Positions 35,152-43,630 of a stretch of 64,000 bases of DNA are shown here, piece after piece. The stretch is from Flavobacteriales bacterium UBA6693 (GTDB lineage Bacteria; Bacteroidota; Bacteroidia; Flavobacteriales; Weeksellaceae). The translations under genes and the position numbers were made by a program. The notes below the pieces were generated by a model. The model was given only the letters and a program-made list of their open reading frames with translations. It did no database searches and was not told the origin of the DNA. How positions within the stretch are numbered: the first letter of the stretch is position 1; each line of letters opens with the position of its first letter. The stretch covers positions 101,500-165,499 of the forward strand of contig DKJL01000017.1 in NCBI GenBank assembly GCA_002454815.1, given 5' to 3'.

Positions 35152-35235
35152 AGGGATTGTAGTGGAAAGCCCGCAAGGCGGTGCACGCGATAGCGGGCAC
35201 CGACTGAGGACTTGTAACGTAAAGCCCGACCCGGG
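35152..35235 (+). repeat. GC-rich two-box intergenic element, copy 2
   Basis: Box 1 (35152-35174) reads AGGGATTGTAGTGG then AAAGCCCGC. Box 2 (35206-35235) reads GAGGACTTGTAACG then TAAAGCCCGACCC. A hairpin lies between them: CGGTGC (35179-35184) with GCACCG (35197-35202). Both boxes align, on the opposite strand, with 55148-55233. The whole gap between aspS and thx is 357 nt and holds no convincing gene. Confidence 0.65.
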
Positions 35236-35330
35236 ACATGGAAAATATGCGGCAATTTAGTAAGCGTGGGCGAGGGGCACGCCCAAAAAATATTATGATT
35301 TTTTAAGAAATGTATTGCGAAAATATTCTA

Positions 35331-35338
35331 TAACTTTG
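35331..35338 (+). promoter_or_regulatory. -7 element for thx
   Basis: TAACTTTG, 28 nt before the ATG at 35366. The nearest TTG (35315-35317) is only 13 nt upstream, too close for the consensus. Confidence 0.5.
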
Positions 35339-35365
35339 TTTGTACCAACCACTAAAAAATATATT

Positions 35366-35611
35366 ATGGGAAAAGGAGATCAGAAATCCAAACGCGGAAA
35401 AATTGTTGCCGGAAGCTATGGAAAGAAGCGTCCGAGACGCGCGAAATCAGTAGAAAAAATTCCGGTAAAAGTAATGGATGAAGACCAAAAGAAGAAATCC
35501 GTTGACGCCGTTCGCGATGAGGTAGGATACCCGAGTGGGAAATCTGAAAATGCTGAAGTGGCGAAGAAACCGAAAGCAGCCGCGGCAAAGAATAAAAAAA
35601 CCGAAGAATAA
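35366..35611 (+). CDS. 30S ribosomal protein THX, extended form
   Basis: An 81-residue protein. The start MGKGDQKSKRGKIVAGSYGK is the hallmark of THX, a tiny peptide wedged in the 30S head in Thermus. ATG 35366 is chosen because this motif begins there. Family members are usually 25-50 residues; here a charged middle and an Ala/Lys-rich tail add about 40 residues. Its stop codon lies in the loop of the following terminator. It is monocistronic. Confidence 0.85.
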   Translation: MGKGDQKSKRGKIVAGSYGKKRPRRAKSVEKIPVKVMDEDQKKKSVDAVRDEVGYPSGKSENAEVAKKPKAAAAKNKKTEE

Positions 35612-35628
35612 TCTTCGGTTTTTTTTAT
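35598..35628. terminator. Bidirectional terminator overlapping the thx stop codon
   Basis: AAACCGAAGA (35598-35607) pairs with TCTTCGGTTT (35612-35621), with an A run on one side and a T run on the other. The TAA stop of thx (35609-35611) is in the loop. It also serves the DUF937 gene on the minus strand. Confidence 0.92.
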
Positions 35629-35631
35629 AAT

Positions 35632-36276
35632 CTATTTTCCGCCAAACAGGTTGCCGAGCAAGCCGCCAAGCCCACCTTGTTCCTGATGACCGCCACCTGT
35701 AACGCTGCCCAATAAATCGTTGAGTGGATTTCCTGCCGAACCGGAGCCGCCGAGCACGCTGCCCAAAATATCATTCAGCGGGTTCCCGGGTTGCGCCTGT
35801 GCCTCATTTTGAGCACCTCCCAGAATGCCGCCGAGCAAATCGCCAAGCCCGCCGCTGGAAACATTGCTCGCCTGTTTCTGTTTGCCAAGATAACCCATGA
35901 TGAGCGGTGCGAGCATCGCCAAAATAGGCCCGATTTTGTCCATCGATATTCCCGTTTTCTGCGAGAGTTGATTTTCTACATTGGCTTTTTGTCCTCCAAA
36001 AATATGATCCAGAATAGAGCCGCCTTCCTGTTGGCGCGCTTCTACCTGTGTGGGATTTTGCAGAATGCTGCCATCGTGGTCTTTATCTAGTGCTTTGTTC
36101 AGCGCCTCGGCTTCGTGATTACTTTCCTGTGATTTTTTGCGCAAATAGGAAATTACCAGCGGCGCGGATACGGCCAGAAGTGCAATAACCTGATTTTTGC
36201 TGACGCCAAATTTATTGCCTGCGCTTTCGGCTACTTGTGTTCCGGCATTTCCGGTGATGAGATCGAGTAAGCTCAT
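35632..36276 (-). CDS. DUF937 domain protein
   Basis: A 214-residue protein with two alpha-helical units of similar design: NKFGVSKNQVIALLAVSAPLV (about 22-42) and QKTGISMDKIGPILAMLAPLI (about 105-125). Each is followed by a Lys/Gln linker. The C-terminal third is low-complexity, with repeats of 'GNPLNDILGSVLGG' type and Gly/Leu. DUF937 proteins are widespread and poorly characterised. No signal peptide is present, so it is cytoplasmic. Confidence 0.85.
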   Translation of the reverse strand: MSLLDLITGNAGTQVAESAGNKFGVSKNQVIALLAVSAPLVISYLRKKSQESNHEAEALNKALDKDHDGSILQNPTQVEARQQEGGSILDHIFGGQKANVENQLSQKTGISMDKIGPILAMLAPLIMGYLGKQKQASNVSSGGLGDLLGGILGGAQNEAQAQPGNPLNDILGSVLGGSGSAGNPLNDLLGSVTGGGHQEQGGLGGLLGNLFGGK

Positions 36277-36339
36277 AGGTTTTTATTTTTAGGTTCAAGT
36301 GTTAAAGGCAGTATTCAGCAATATCCAGTCCAACAGTAG

Positions 36340-36846
36340 TTAATTCTTAAAAATCGGTACGTTGGAGCAGGCTTCGCCGAACATCAACGATTTCACTATG
36401 GGTTTTAATTGTTCAACCAATTCAATATAAGCGTTCTCGGGAATTGACGACTCTGAACATCCTTTCACCAGAACACGCTGATTATTCAGTTCAGTAAAAT
36501 CGTGGGTTTGGATGGCGGTGTGCATCAGCAACACCTCCAAATCTTCGCGGTTGCCGAAAACGATTTTTTTTGCACTGCCGGTAAGTTTGGCAGTGAGCAG
36601 AAAATAAGCCCACAAAGGGACGATGGCATCGGCTGAGTTATAAACATAGACGTAAGCATCCTGATAAGGTTCGACAGAAAGTTGCGCTACTTTTTCACGG
36701 AAATCTTTTTCCTTTAAAATCATTTCCTGGAAAAGAAAATCCTTTAAATCAATACCAACGCGTGTGCCTTTCGGCACCAGCTGGGACAAATCGAAGTTGA
36801 TCAATCCGCTGCCGGCTACTTTATTTTTAATCTCAAAATCAGACAT
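36340..36846 (-). CDS. DUF2480 family protein
   Basis: A 168-residue soluble protein. The start is ATG 36846 (MSDFEIKNKVAGSGLINFDL), which fits the DUF2480 opening; an in-frame ATG at 36888 would add 14 residues overlapping the lpxB promoter region. The core reads IDLKDFLFQEMILKEKDFRE and a later IVPLWAYFLL. Family function is unknown. It is divergent from lpxB. Confidence 0.8.
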   Translation of the reverse strand: MSDFEIKNKVAGSGLINFDLSQLVPKGTRVGIDLKDFLFQEMILKEKDFREKVAQLSVEPYQDAYVYVYNSADAIVPLWAYFLLTAKLTGSAKKIVFGNREDLEVLLMHTAIQTHDFTELNNQRVLVKGCSESSIPENAYIELVEQLKPIVKSLMFGEACSNVPIFKN

Positions 36847-36857
36847 TTTTTTTGTTT

Positions 36858-36865
36858 TATCTTTG
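36858..36865 (+). promoter_or_regulatory. -7 element for lpxB
   Basis: TATCTTTG, 25 nt before the GTG start of lpxB. No TTG at the proper distance. Confidence 0.45.
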
Positions 36866-36890
36866 ACCAAAATTACAACTTTAATCACAA

Positions 36891-37997
36891 GTGAAGTACT
36901 ACATTATTGCCGGTGAAGCCTCGGGAGACCTGCATGCATCGAACCTTATAAAATCCATTAAAAAAAAAGACCACCTCGCGGAGTTTCGCTTTTGGGGCGG
37001 CGATCTTATGGCCGCCGCGGCGGGAAGTGCGCCGGTGAAGCACTATAAAGAATTGGCTTTTATGGGTTTTCTGGAAGTGGTGCAAAATCTGGGAACGATT
37101 CTGAAGAATATAAAATTCTGCAAGCAGGACCTCGCAAGCTATCAGCCCGATGTGGTCATTCTGGTGGATTATCCTGGATTTAACCTGCGCATCGCCGAGT
37201 TTGCCAAAGGTCAGGGCGCGCGCGTTGTGTATTACATTTCGCCGCAACTGTGGGCGTGGAAAGAAGGGCGCGTGGAGAAAATTCGGAAACACGTGGATCA
37301 GCTGCTCGTCATTTTGCCTTTTGAAAAAGAATTTTATCAGAAGCATGAGGTTGTTGCAGAATTTGTGGGTCATCCGTTGCTAGATGCGGTTTCGGATCTG
37401 CCGCCGGTTCATCCCGCGGATTTCAAGAGAGAACACCAGTTGAGTGATCAACCGATCATCGCGCTTTTGCCGGGATCGCGCCAGCAGGAAGTCAAAAAAA
37501 TGCTGCAATTGATGTTGTCCGTACGGCAGTATTTCCCCAAATATCAGTTTGTAATAGCGGGTGCGCCTGGACTTACGCCTGATTTTTATGAACAGTTTAC
37601 CGACGACCAAGTACATTTTGTTTCCAATAAAACCTACTATCTTTTGCGCTGTTCGGAAGCCGCCCTGGTGACTTCCGGAACCGCCACGCTGGAGACTGCT
37701 TTGCTCAATGTGCCGGAAGTAGTGTGTTACCGCAGCAGCACGATTTCCTATGAAATCGGCAAACGTGTAGTGAAAAATATCCGCTTTATTTCGCTTGTAA
37801 ACCTAATCATGGATCAGGAAATTGTAACGGAGCTCATCCAATCGGAGCTGACTACCGAAAATCTGGTGAAAGAACTTACTTCAATTTTAAACGGCGAAGG
37901 CCGCGAGAAAATGTTGCAGAATTACCGGCTGCTGCGCGAAAAACTCGGTGGGCGCGGCGCCAGTGATGCGGCGGCAGAAGCCATTGTTAATGGGTGA
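36891..37997 (+). CDS. lpxB: Lipid-A-disaccharide synthase
   Basis: A 368-residue GT19 glycosyltransferase that joins UDP-2,3-diacylglucosamine and lipid X during lipid A synthesis. It starts at GTG 36891: MKYYIIAGEASGDLHASNLI with the GEASGD motif. Later motifs: FWGGDLM, YYISPQLWAWKEGR, ALLPGSRQQEV, and the sugar-nucleotide region LVTSGTATLETALLNVPEVVCYR. Normal length. comEC follows after 50 nt. Confidence 0.96.
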   Translation: MKYYIIAGEASGDLHASNLIKSIKKKDHLAEFRFWGGDLMAAAAGSAPVKHYKELAFMGFLEVVQNLGTILKNIKFCKQDLASYQPDVVILVDYPGFNLRIAEFAKGQGARVVYYISPQLWAWKEGRVEKIRKHVDQLLVILPFEKEFYQKHEVVAEFVGHPLLDAVSDLPPVHPADFKREHQLSDQPIIALLPGSRQQEVKKMLQLMLSVRQYFPKYQFVIAGAPGLTPDFYEQFTDDQVHFVSNKTYYLLRCSEAALVTSGTATLETALLNVPEVVCYRSSTISYEIGKRVVKNIRFISLVNLIMDQEIVTELIQSELTTENLVKELTSILNGEGREKMLQNYRLLREKLGGRGASDAAAEAIVNG

Positions 37998-38047
37998 TTT
38001 CACGGTCGGCACGGTGCTGCGAATGTGTTACTTTTATCTGAAAAAAC

Positions 38048-39796
38048 TTGCAAAAGCAGCCGTTACTCATTCTCTGCCTGTGTTTTATCGCAGGCATTGT
38101 GGTGCAGGATCTGTGGATCCTGAGTCGTGGTGCCCTTTTGTTAGTATTGCTGATCGCGCTGGTGATGCAGGCGGTCTTTTTCCTCCCCGGTTTCCTGGCT
38201 TATCAGCTGCGGAAGGTTTCGCTGGGTTTTCTTTTTCTCATTTTTGGACTCGCAGCGCACGAGCTGCATTCGACTTCGGCCGGGATTCCGATTGTTGAAA
38301 ATAAAAGCGAGTGCATCTTTAAACTGCGCAAAAAACTCAACAGTAACGAAAAAAACCGACGTTATGAAATTGTCGCCTGGCAGAACAATCATCAGTTCCG
38401 CTCGGTGCTTTCTGTCCCGCGAGCAGAACCGGAACTGGATTATATGCATTACTATAAAGCGTCGCTCTACATTAACGCATTGGAGAAACCCTACAGCGAT
38501 TTTCAGTTTAATTATCAAAAATACTTAGCGCGGAAAGGTATTTATTACCAAAGTTATCTGCCCGGTAATCTTCAGCGGGAGAAACGTTCGGATCTTTCCT
38601 TCAGTGAAAAGATACGACAGGCCAGGCTGCAACTTTTACGCAAAATAGACGCAGCGCCGCTTCAAAAACGTACGCGCGAATTTGCCAAAGGGATCATTCT
38701 GGCAGATCGTACCGAGATGGATCAGGAAACGCTGCGAGATTTCCGCAACTCCGGAACCATGCATATTCTGGCAATTTCAGGTACGCACATGGCGATCATT
38801 TTTGGGGTAATTTTAGCTGTTTTCAACGTTTTGCTCAGCGAGAAGTACCGTAATCTTAAAATTATTTTGGCACTGGTGCTGATCTGGACCTTTGCGGTCT
38901 TTATCGATTACGGTAACTCAGTCATCCGCAGCTGTATAATGATATCGTGCTATTATATATTCCGGTTACTGCAACGGAAAACCGACTTATTGCACGCGCT
39001 GTCACTGGCAGCTTTTGTGATACTTTTCATCGATTCCAATCAGGTATTTGATGTCGGTTTTCAGTTGAGTTTTTCCGCGGTGCTCGGGATTTTTTGGTTT
39101 AATCAGCCTTTGCTGAAACGTTTGCCGCTGCCAAAAAATAAAGTGCAGAATCTCCTGTTGAACATCGTCAGCATCAGTATCGCAGCACAGCTTGCGACTT
39201 TACCGCTGGTCATTTATTATTTCCACCAATATTCAAGTATATCACTTTTGGCCAATTTGATCATCATTCCTTTCGCCGAAATAATCATCGTTTTCTCTTT
39301 ATTAATGGTGGGCCTTATCGGTTTTTCACTGAATTTTATGTGGCTGAACCAAATGTTCGATACCGTTATTGCACACTCTTTAAAGGCGGTGCATTATTTC
39401 GGTGATTTGGATTTCGCGCTGCACGAAATGATTCCGCTCACTTTGTTGGAGGTGGCTTTGCTTGCGATAATTCTTTATTTTCTGCGCCCGCTGATTATAA
39501 AAATCAATATCCGGAACCTAACGCGAGTCGCGTTTTTTATTGTGCTTTTCGTCTCTCTGCGTTTTCTTTTAAACTATCGCGCGCGCAGCCTCGATGAGAT
39601 TCTGGTGCATCATTTCTTCAATCATGAAATTTACTCAGTTAAAAAAGGCGGTGAGGTTATCTTTTATCTGAGCGATGAGGTGGACAGGGAAAAGGTGAAA
39701 CAATATGTCATTATGCCCTACTTGACTTCGCGACGGACGAAAAATTATGTCATTAAAAAAGGAGAAAAGCATCCATCAGAATTTTCTTTACGGTGA
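38048..39796 (+). CDS. ComEC/Rec2 competence membrane protein
   Basis: A 582-residue polytopic protein with TTG start at 38048 (MQKQPLLILCLCFIAG). It has two N-terminal helices, a DUF4131-like soluble domain (about 50-180) and then the Competence domain with DFRNSGTMHILAISGTHMAI and about eight helices. It is shorter than full ComEC because the C-terminal metallo-beta-lactamase domain is missing. The role is a DNA uptake channel across the inner membrane. It follows lpxB on the same strand. Confidence 0.85.
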   Translation: MQKQPLLILCLCFIAGIVVQDLWILSRGALLLVLLIALVMQAVFFLPGFLAYQLRKVSLGFLFLIFGLAAHELHSTSAGIPIVENKSECIFKLRKKLNSNEKNRRYEIVAWQNNHQFRSVLSVPRAEPELDYMHYYKASLYINALEKPYSDFQFNYQKYLARKGIYYQSYLPGNLQREKRSDLSFSEKIRQARLQLLRKIDAAPLQKRTREFAKGIILADRTEMDQETLRDFRNSGTMHILAISGTHMAIIFGVILAVFNVLLSEKYRNLKIILALVLIWTFAVFIDYGNSVIRSCIMISCYYIFRLLQRKTDLLHALSLAAFVILFIDSNQVFDVGFQLSFSAVLGIFWFNQPLLKRLPLPKNKVQNLLLNIVSISIAAQLATLPLVIYYFHQYSSISLLANLIIIPFAEIIIVFSLLMVGLIGFSLNFMWLNQMFDTVIAHSLKAVHYFGDLDFALHEMIPLTLLEVALLAIILYFLRPLIIKINIRNLTRVAFFIVLFVSLRFLLNYRARSLDEILVHHFFNHEIYSVKKGGEVIFYLSDEVDREKVKQYVIMPYLTSRRTKNYVIKKGEKHPSEFSLR

Positions 39797-39899
39797 GGCC
39801 GGAGCGGTTTGCGGACGCCTTTACAGCGCATCTTATTTAGAAAGATTACAAACTAAAACATTCTGACATTTCTCACATGGGATTGGCTGTGCAATTTTC

Positions 39900-39907
39900 T
39901 AACTTTG
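39900..39907 (+). promoter_or_regulatory. -7 element for the sdh operon
   Basis: TAACTTTG, 26 nt before the sdhC ATG. A TTG at 39883-39885 is only 14 nt away, shorter than the usual 17. Confidence 0.55.
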
Positions 39908-39933
39908 TAAGAATTCAAATTTAAACCTTAATT

Positions 39934-40596
39934 ATGGCAGGATTAACAAGTTCTACTATCGGTAGAAAGTACGCAATGGCATTGTCTGCAATGTTTTTGC
40001 TCATTTTCCTAATTATGCACCTCACGGTGAATTTACTCTCAGTGATCAGTCCGGCATTATTCAACTCAGCGTCAGATTTTATGGGTTATAGCCCTGTAAT
40101 CCAGATTTTGATGCAGCCTATTCTGGGTTTTGCGGTTATCTTCCACTTCGTGATGGGTTTTATCCTCGAGATTCGGAACCGGAATGCGCGCCCTATCAAG
40201 TACGGTATGAATAATCCTTCTGCCAATTCCACCTGGATGTCGCGTAATATGATTATTTCAGGCCTTGTGGTGCTCTTCTTTCTAGGCCTTCACATGTACG
40301 ATTTCTGGTGGCATGAGATTGATTACAAGTACATCGCGGGCACCGCTCCAGATTCAGAACGTTTTTGGCCGGAGCTTCATGCACGGTTTGGGAATCCGGC
40401 GCGTGTAGGTATTTACGTGATTTCGTTCGTGTTGTTGGGACTGCATTTGGCGCATGGTTTTCAGTCGTCTTTCCAGTCGATTGGCGCACGGCATCCGAAG
40501 TATACGCCGGTGATCAAAGCAATAGGAAGTTGGTACTCTATCCTGATTCCGCTTGGTTTTATCTTCATCGCCGTTTACCACTTCTTAACTCAATAA
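39934..40596 (+). CDS. sdhC: Succinate dehydrogenase cytochrome b subunit
   Basis: A 220-residue five-helix membrane anchor of the b558 type (class B succinate:quinone reductase). Helices are at about 14-36, 58-78, 102-122, 150-170 and 195-217. Candidate haem-ligand histidines lie in the helices (LIMHLTVN, IFHFVMGF, LGLHMYDF, LGLHLAHGF, AVYHFLTQ). It is first in sdhCAB. Confidence 0.93.
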   Translation: MAGLTSSTIGRKYAMALSAMFLLIFLIMHLTVNLLSVISPALFNSASDFMGYSPVIQILMQPILGFAVIFHFVMGFILEIRNRNARPIKYGMNNPSANSTWMSRNMIISGLVVLFFLGLHMYDFWWHEIDYKYIAGTAPDSERFWPELHARFGNPARVGIYVISFVLLGLHLAHGFQSSFQSIGARHPKYTPVIKAIGSWYSILIPLGFIFIAVYHFLTQ

Positions 40597-40602
40597 ATTT
40601 TA

Positions 40603-40651
40603 AAATTTAAGGCAACTAAAAATTTAAGATTTAAAATTTAAAATTTCAACA
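40603..40651. repeat. Heptamer array between sdhC and sdhA
   Basis: Seven 7-nt steps including TTTAAGA, TTTAAAA twice and TTTCAAC directly before the sdhA ATG. The AAATTT core is self-complementary. It is the same 7-nt design as in the ribosomal gaps. Confidence 0.7.
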
Positions 40652-42664
40652 ATGAGCAAATTAGATTCAAAAATTCCGGCAGGTCCGCTTGCGGATAAAT
40701 GGAAAAATCATAAAGACCACATGAACCTTGTCTCGCCAAACAATCGGGACAAGATTGATATTATCGTTGTAGGTACCGGCCTCGCTGGCGGATCTGCAGC
40801 AGCTACACTTGCAGAACAGGGCTATAATGTAAAGGCATTTTGCTACCAGGACTCTCCAAGAAGAGCACACTCTATTGCAGCGCAGGGAGGGATCAACGCA
40901 GCCAAAAATTATCAGGGCGATGGGGATTCCATCTACCGGCTGTTTTATGACACTATTAAAGGAGGCGATTACCGTGCCCGTGAAGCCAACGTCTACCGGC
41001 TTGCCGAAGTATCGGGTAATATTATCGATCAGTGCGTCGCACAGGGAGTACCTTTTGGGCGTGAATATGGCGGGCAGTTGGACAACCGCTCTTTTGGTGG
41101 TGTGCAGGTAAAACGAACATTCTACGCGAAAGGACAAACGGGTCAGCAACTTCTTTTAGGTGCTTACTCTGCCATGAGCCGACAAATCGGTAAAGGAAGA
41201 ATAAAAATGTACAACCGTCATGAAATGATGGATCTTGTGATCGTCGATGGAAAGGCACGCGGAATTATTGCCCGTAACCTGGTCACCGGCGAAATCGAAA
41301 AACATTCTGCCCATGCAGTCGTCATCGCATCCGGCGGTTACGGAAATGTTTATTTCCTTTCTACCAATGCGATGGGCTCGAACGTATCGGCCGCCTGGAA
41401 GATCCATAAAAAGGGCGCTTATTTTGCCAATCCTTGTTTTGTACAGATTCACCCAACCTGTATTCCGGTTCACGGAAAACAGCAGTCGAAACTTACGTTG
41501 ATGTCGGAATCACTTCGGAACTCCGGCCGTATTTGGGTGCCGAAGAAAATCGAAGATGCAGAAGCCATACGTGCCGGTAAACTGAAAGCGCAGGATATCC
41601 CTGCAGAAGACCGCGATTATTATCTTGAGCGTCGTTATCCTGCTTTCGGGAATCTTGTACCGCGTGACGTTGCTTCGCGCGCTGCTAAAGAACGTTGCGA
41701 TGCCGGCTACGGGATCGAAAACAATGACACGCATGAAGGCGTTTTCCTGGATTTCTCGACAGAAATAATGAAAAAAGGAAGCGAAGCCGCCATCGAAAAA
41801 AATATTCATAATCCAACGCCTCAGCAGATTTATGACCTAGGGAAAGCTTGGGTTGAAGAAAAATATGGTAACCTGTTTGTGATGTACGAAAAGATCACGG
41901 CAGATAATCCCTATGTGACGCCAATGAAAATTTATCCTGCAGTACACTATACAATGGGTGGCGTTTGGGTAGATTATAATTTACAGTCTACCATCCCCGG
42001 ATGTTTCGTGATCGGTGAGGCCAACTTCTCTGACCATGGAGCTAACCGTCTTGGTGCTTCGGCGCTGATGCAGGGTCTGGCAGACGGTTATTTTGTCCTG
42101 CCGTATACGATTGCAGACTATTTGGCTGCTGATATCCGTACCGGAACGATTCCTACTGAGACCGCTGAATTCGATACTGCGGCAAAAGAGATTCAGGACA
42201 AAGTAAACTTTTTCATTAACAATAACGGAAAATACAGTGTAGATCATTTCCACAAAAAGCTGGGACACATCATGTGGAACAAAGTTGGAATGGGCCGCAC
42301 ACCGGAAGGTTTGCAGGAAGCCATCCGCGAAATTGAGGAAGTGAGGAAGGAATTCTGGGCAGATGTAAGAGTACCGGGAGACGCGAATGGAATGAATATG
42401 GAATTGGAAAAAGCATTCCGTGTAGCCGACTTCCTGGAGTTGGGTCAGCTCATGGCAATCGATGCCCTAGAAAGACAAGAGTCTTGCGGTGGTCATTTTC
42501 GTTGGGACCATGCAACACCGGAAGGTGAAGCAGAGCGTGATGACGAGAATTTCAAGTTCGTTTCCGTCTGGGAGTATCAGGGAGATAACATCAACCAAGA
42601 AGTATTGCACAAGGAGGACCTTATCTATGAGAACATCGAGGTGAAAACAAGAAGTTATAAATAA
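40652..42664 (+). CDS. sdhA: Succinate dehydrogenase flavoprotein subunit
   Basis: A 670-residue SdhA/FrdA. The FAD-binding VVGTGLAGGSAAATLAEQG and the flavinylation segment RRAHSIAAQGGINAAKN (His bound to FAD) are present. HPTCIPVHGKQQSKLTLMSE belongs to the dicarboxylate site. ALMQGLADGYFVLPYT and LGASALMQG follow. The Bacteroidota form is longer than E. coli SdhA. It lies 22 nt before sdhB. Confidence 0.97.
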   Translation: MSKLDSKIPAGPLADKWKNHKDHMNLVSPNNRDKIDIIVVGTGLAGGSAAATLAEQGYNVKAFCYQDSPRRAHSIAAQGGINAAKNYQGDGDSIYRLFYDTIKGGDYRAREANVYRLAEVSGNIIDQCVAQGVPFGREYGGQLDNRSFGGVQVKRTFYAKGQTGQQLLLGAYSAMSRQIGKGRIKMYNRHEMMDLVIVDGKARGIIARNLVTGEIEKHSAHAVVIASGGYGNVYFLSTNAMGSNVSAAWKIHKKGAYFANPCFVQIHPTCIPVHGKQQSKLTLMSESLRNSGRIWVPKKIEDAEAIRAGKLKAQDIPAEDRDYYLERRYPAFGNLVPRDVASRAAKERCDAGYGIENNDTHEGVFLDFSTEIMKKGSEAAIEKNIHNPTPQQIYDLGKAWVEEKYGNLFVMYEKITADNPYVTPMKIYPAVHYTMGGVWVDYNLQSTIPGCFVIGEANFSDHGANRLGASALMQGLADGYFVLPYTIADYLAADIRTGTIPTETAEFDTAAKEIQDKVNFFINNNGKYSVDHFHKKLGHIMWNKVGMGRTPEGLQEAIREIEEVRKEFWADVRVPGDANGMNMELEKAFRVADFLELGQLMAIDALERQESCGGHFRWDHATPEGEAERDDENFKFVSVWEYQGDNINQEVLHKEDLIYENIEVKTRSYK

Positions 42665-42686
42665 TCTCCAATAAATAATCAATACA

Positions 42687-43454
42687 ATGAGTACTAAAAA
42701 AGGATTAAACCTGACTCTGAAAATTTGGAGACAGAAAAATAATAAATCAAAAGGACAGTTCGAGACTTACAAGTTGGCTGATGTTTCTACCGATTCGTCA
42801 TTTCTCGAAATGCTGGATATGCTTAATGAGCAACTGATCGTTGAGGGTCAGGAGCCCGTAGCTTTCGATCATGACTGCCGCGAAGGAATTTGCGGAATGT
42901 GTTCGCTTTATATCAATGGGCGGCCACATGGTCCGGACACAGGTATTACCACTTGCCAACTGCACATGCGCATGTTCAAAGACGGTGAGACTATCCATAT
43001 CGAGCCTTGGAGAAGTGCAGCATTTCCTATCATTAAAGATTTGGTGACAGACCGCAGTGCTTTTGACCGAGTAATGGCTGCAGGCGGATTTGTTTCGGTC
43101 AATACTTCGGGAAATACGCTCGACGCTAATGCGATTCTGGTTCCTAAAGAAGATGCCGACAGCGCCATGGATGCTGCCGCGTGTATCTCCTGCGGTGCTT
43201 GTGTAGCGACCTGCGTCAACGGTTCAGCAATGCTTTTTGTAGGTGCAAAAGTAACCCAACTGGCACTTTTGCCACAAGGTAGAGTAGAAGCTGAGCGCCG
43301 CGTGCTGAATATGGTGAAAGCCATGGATGAAGAAGGTTTTGGAAATTGCTCCAACACCGGTGCCTGCGAGGTAGAATGTCCGAAAGGAATTTCCTTGGGC
43401 GTCATCGCGAAAATGAACCGTGAGTACATGACAGCGCATCTGGACAAAGGATAA
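42687..43454 (+). CDS. sdhB: Succinate dehydrogenase iron-sulfur subunit
   Basis: A 255-residue subunit with all three clusters readable: DHDCREGICGMCSLYING plus TTCQLHM for [2Fe-2S], CISCGACVATCVN for [4Fe-4S], and CSNTGACEVECPKG for [3Fe-4S]. Last gene of sdhCAB. Confidence 0.97.
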   Translation: MSTKKGLNLTLKIWRQKNNKSKGQFETYKLADVSTDSSFLEMLDMLNEQLIVEGQEPVAFDHDCREGICGMCSLYINGRPHGPDTGITTCQLHMRMFKDGETIHIEPWRSAAFPIIKDLVTDRSAFDRVMAAGGFVSVNTSGNTLDANAILVPKEDADSAMDAAACISCGACVATCVNGSAMLFVGAKVTQLALLPQGRVEAERRVLNMVKAMDEEGFGNCSNTGACEVECPKGISLGVIAKMNREYMTAHLDKG

Positions 43455-43476
43455 ATGTTCTTTATTTAATAATTAT

Positions 43477-43509
43477 AAATCTGCTTCCAACTTTGGGAGC
43501 AGATTTTTG
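43477..43509 (+). terminator. Terminator after sdhB
   Basis: AAATCTGCTTCC (43477-43488) pairs with GGGAGCAGATTT (43495-43506; one G-U), followed by T residues. Confidence 0.9.
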
Positions 43510-43565
43510 TTTGTTAAATTTTCACAATTCTTAAACTAAAATTTCGCATAACACGCCGAATGGCT

Positions 43566-43573
43566 TACTTTTG
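43566..43573 (+). promoter_or_regulatory. -7 element for the TlpA-like lipoprotein
   Basis: TACTTTTG, 57 nt before the ATG at 43631. No TTG at -33. Confidence 0.5.
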
Positions 43574-43630
43574 CCCGAATTATCCTGCGAGTGGATGATC
43601 AGTAAAGAATTATAAAATCAACTATAAAAA

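Noticed and set aside
35024..35255. Two short minus-strand frames between aspS and thx
   Set aside because: Both come from the GC-rich repeat element; the translations are low in structure and have no family traits.
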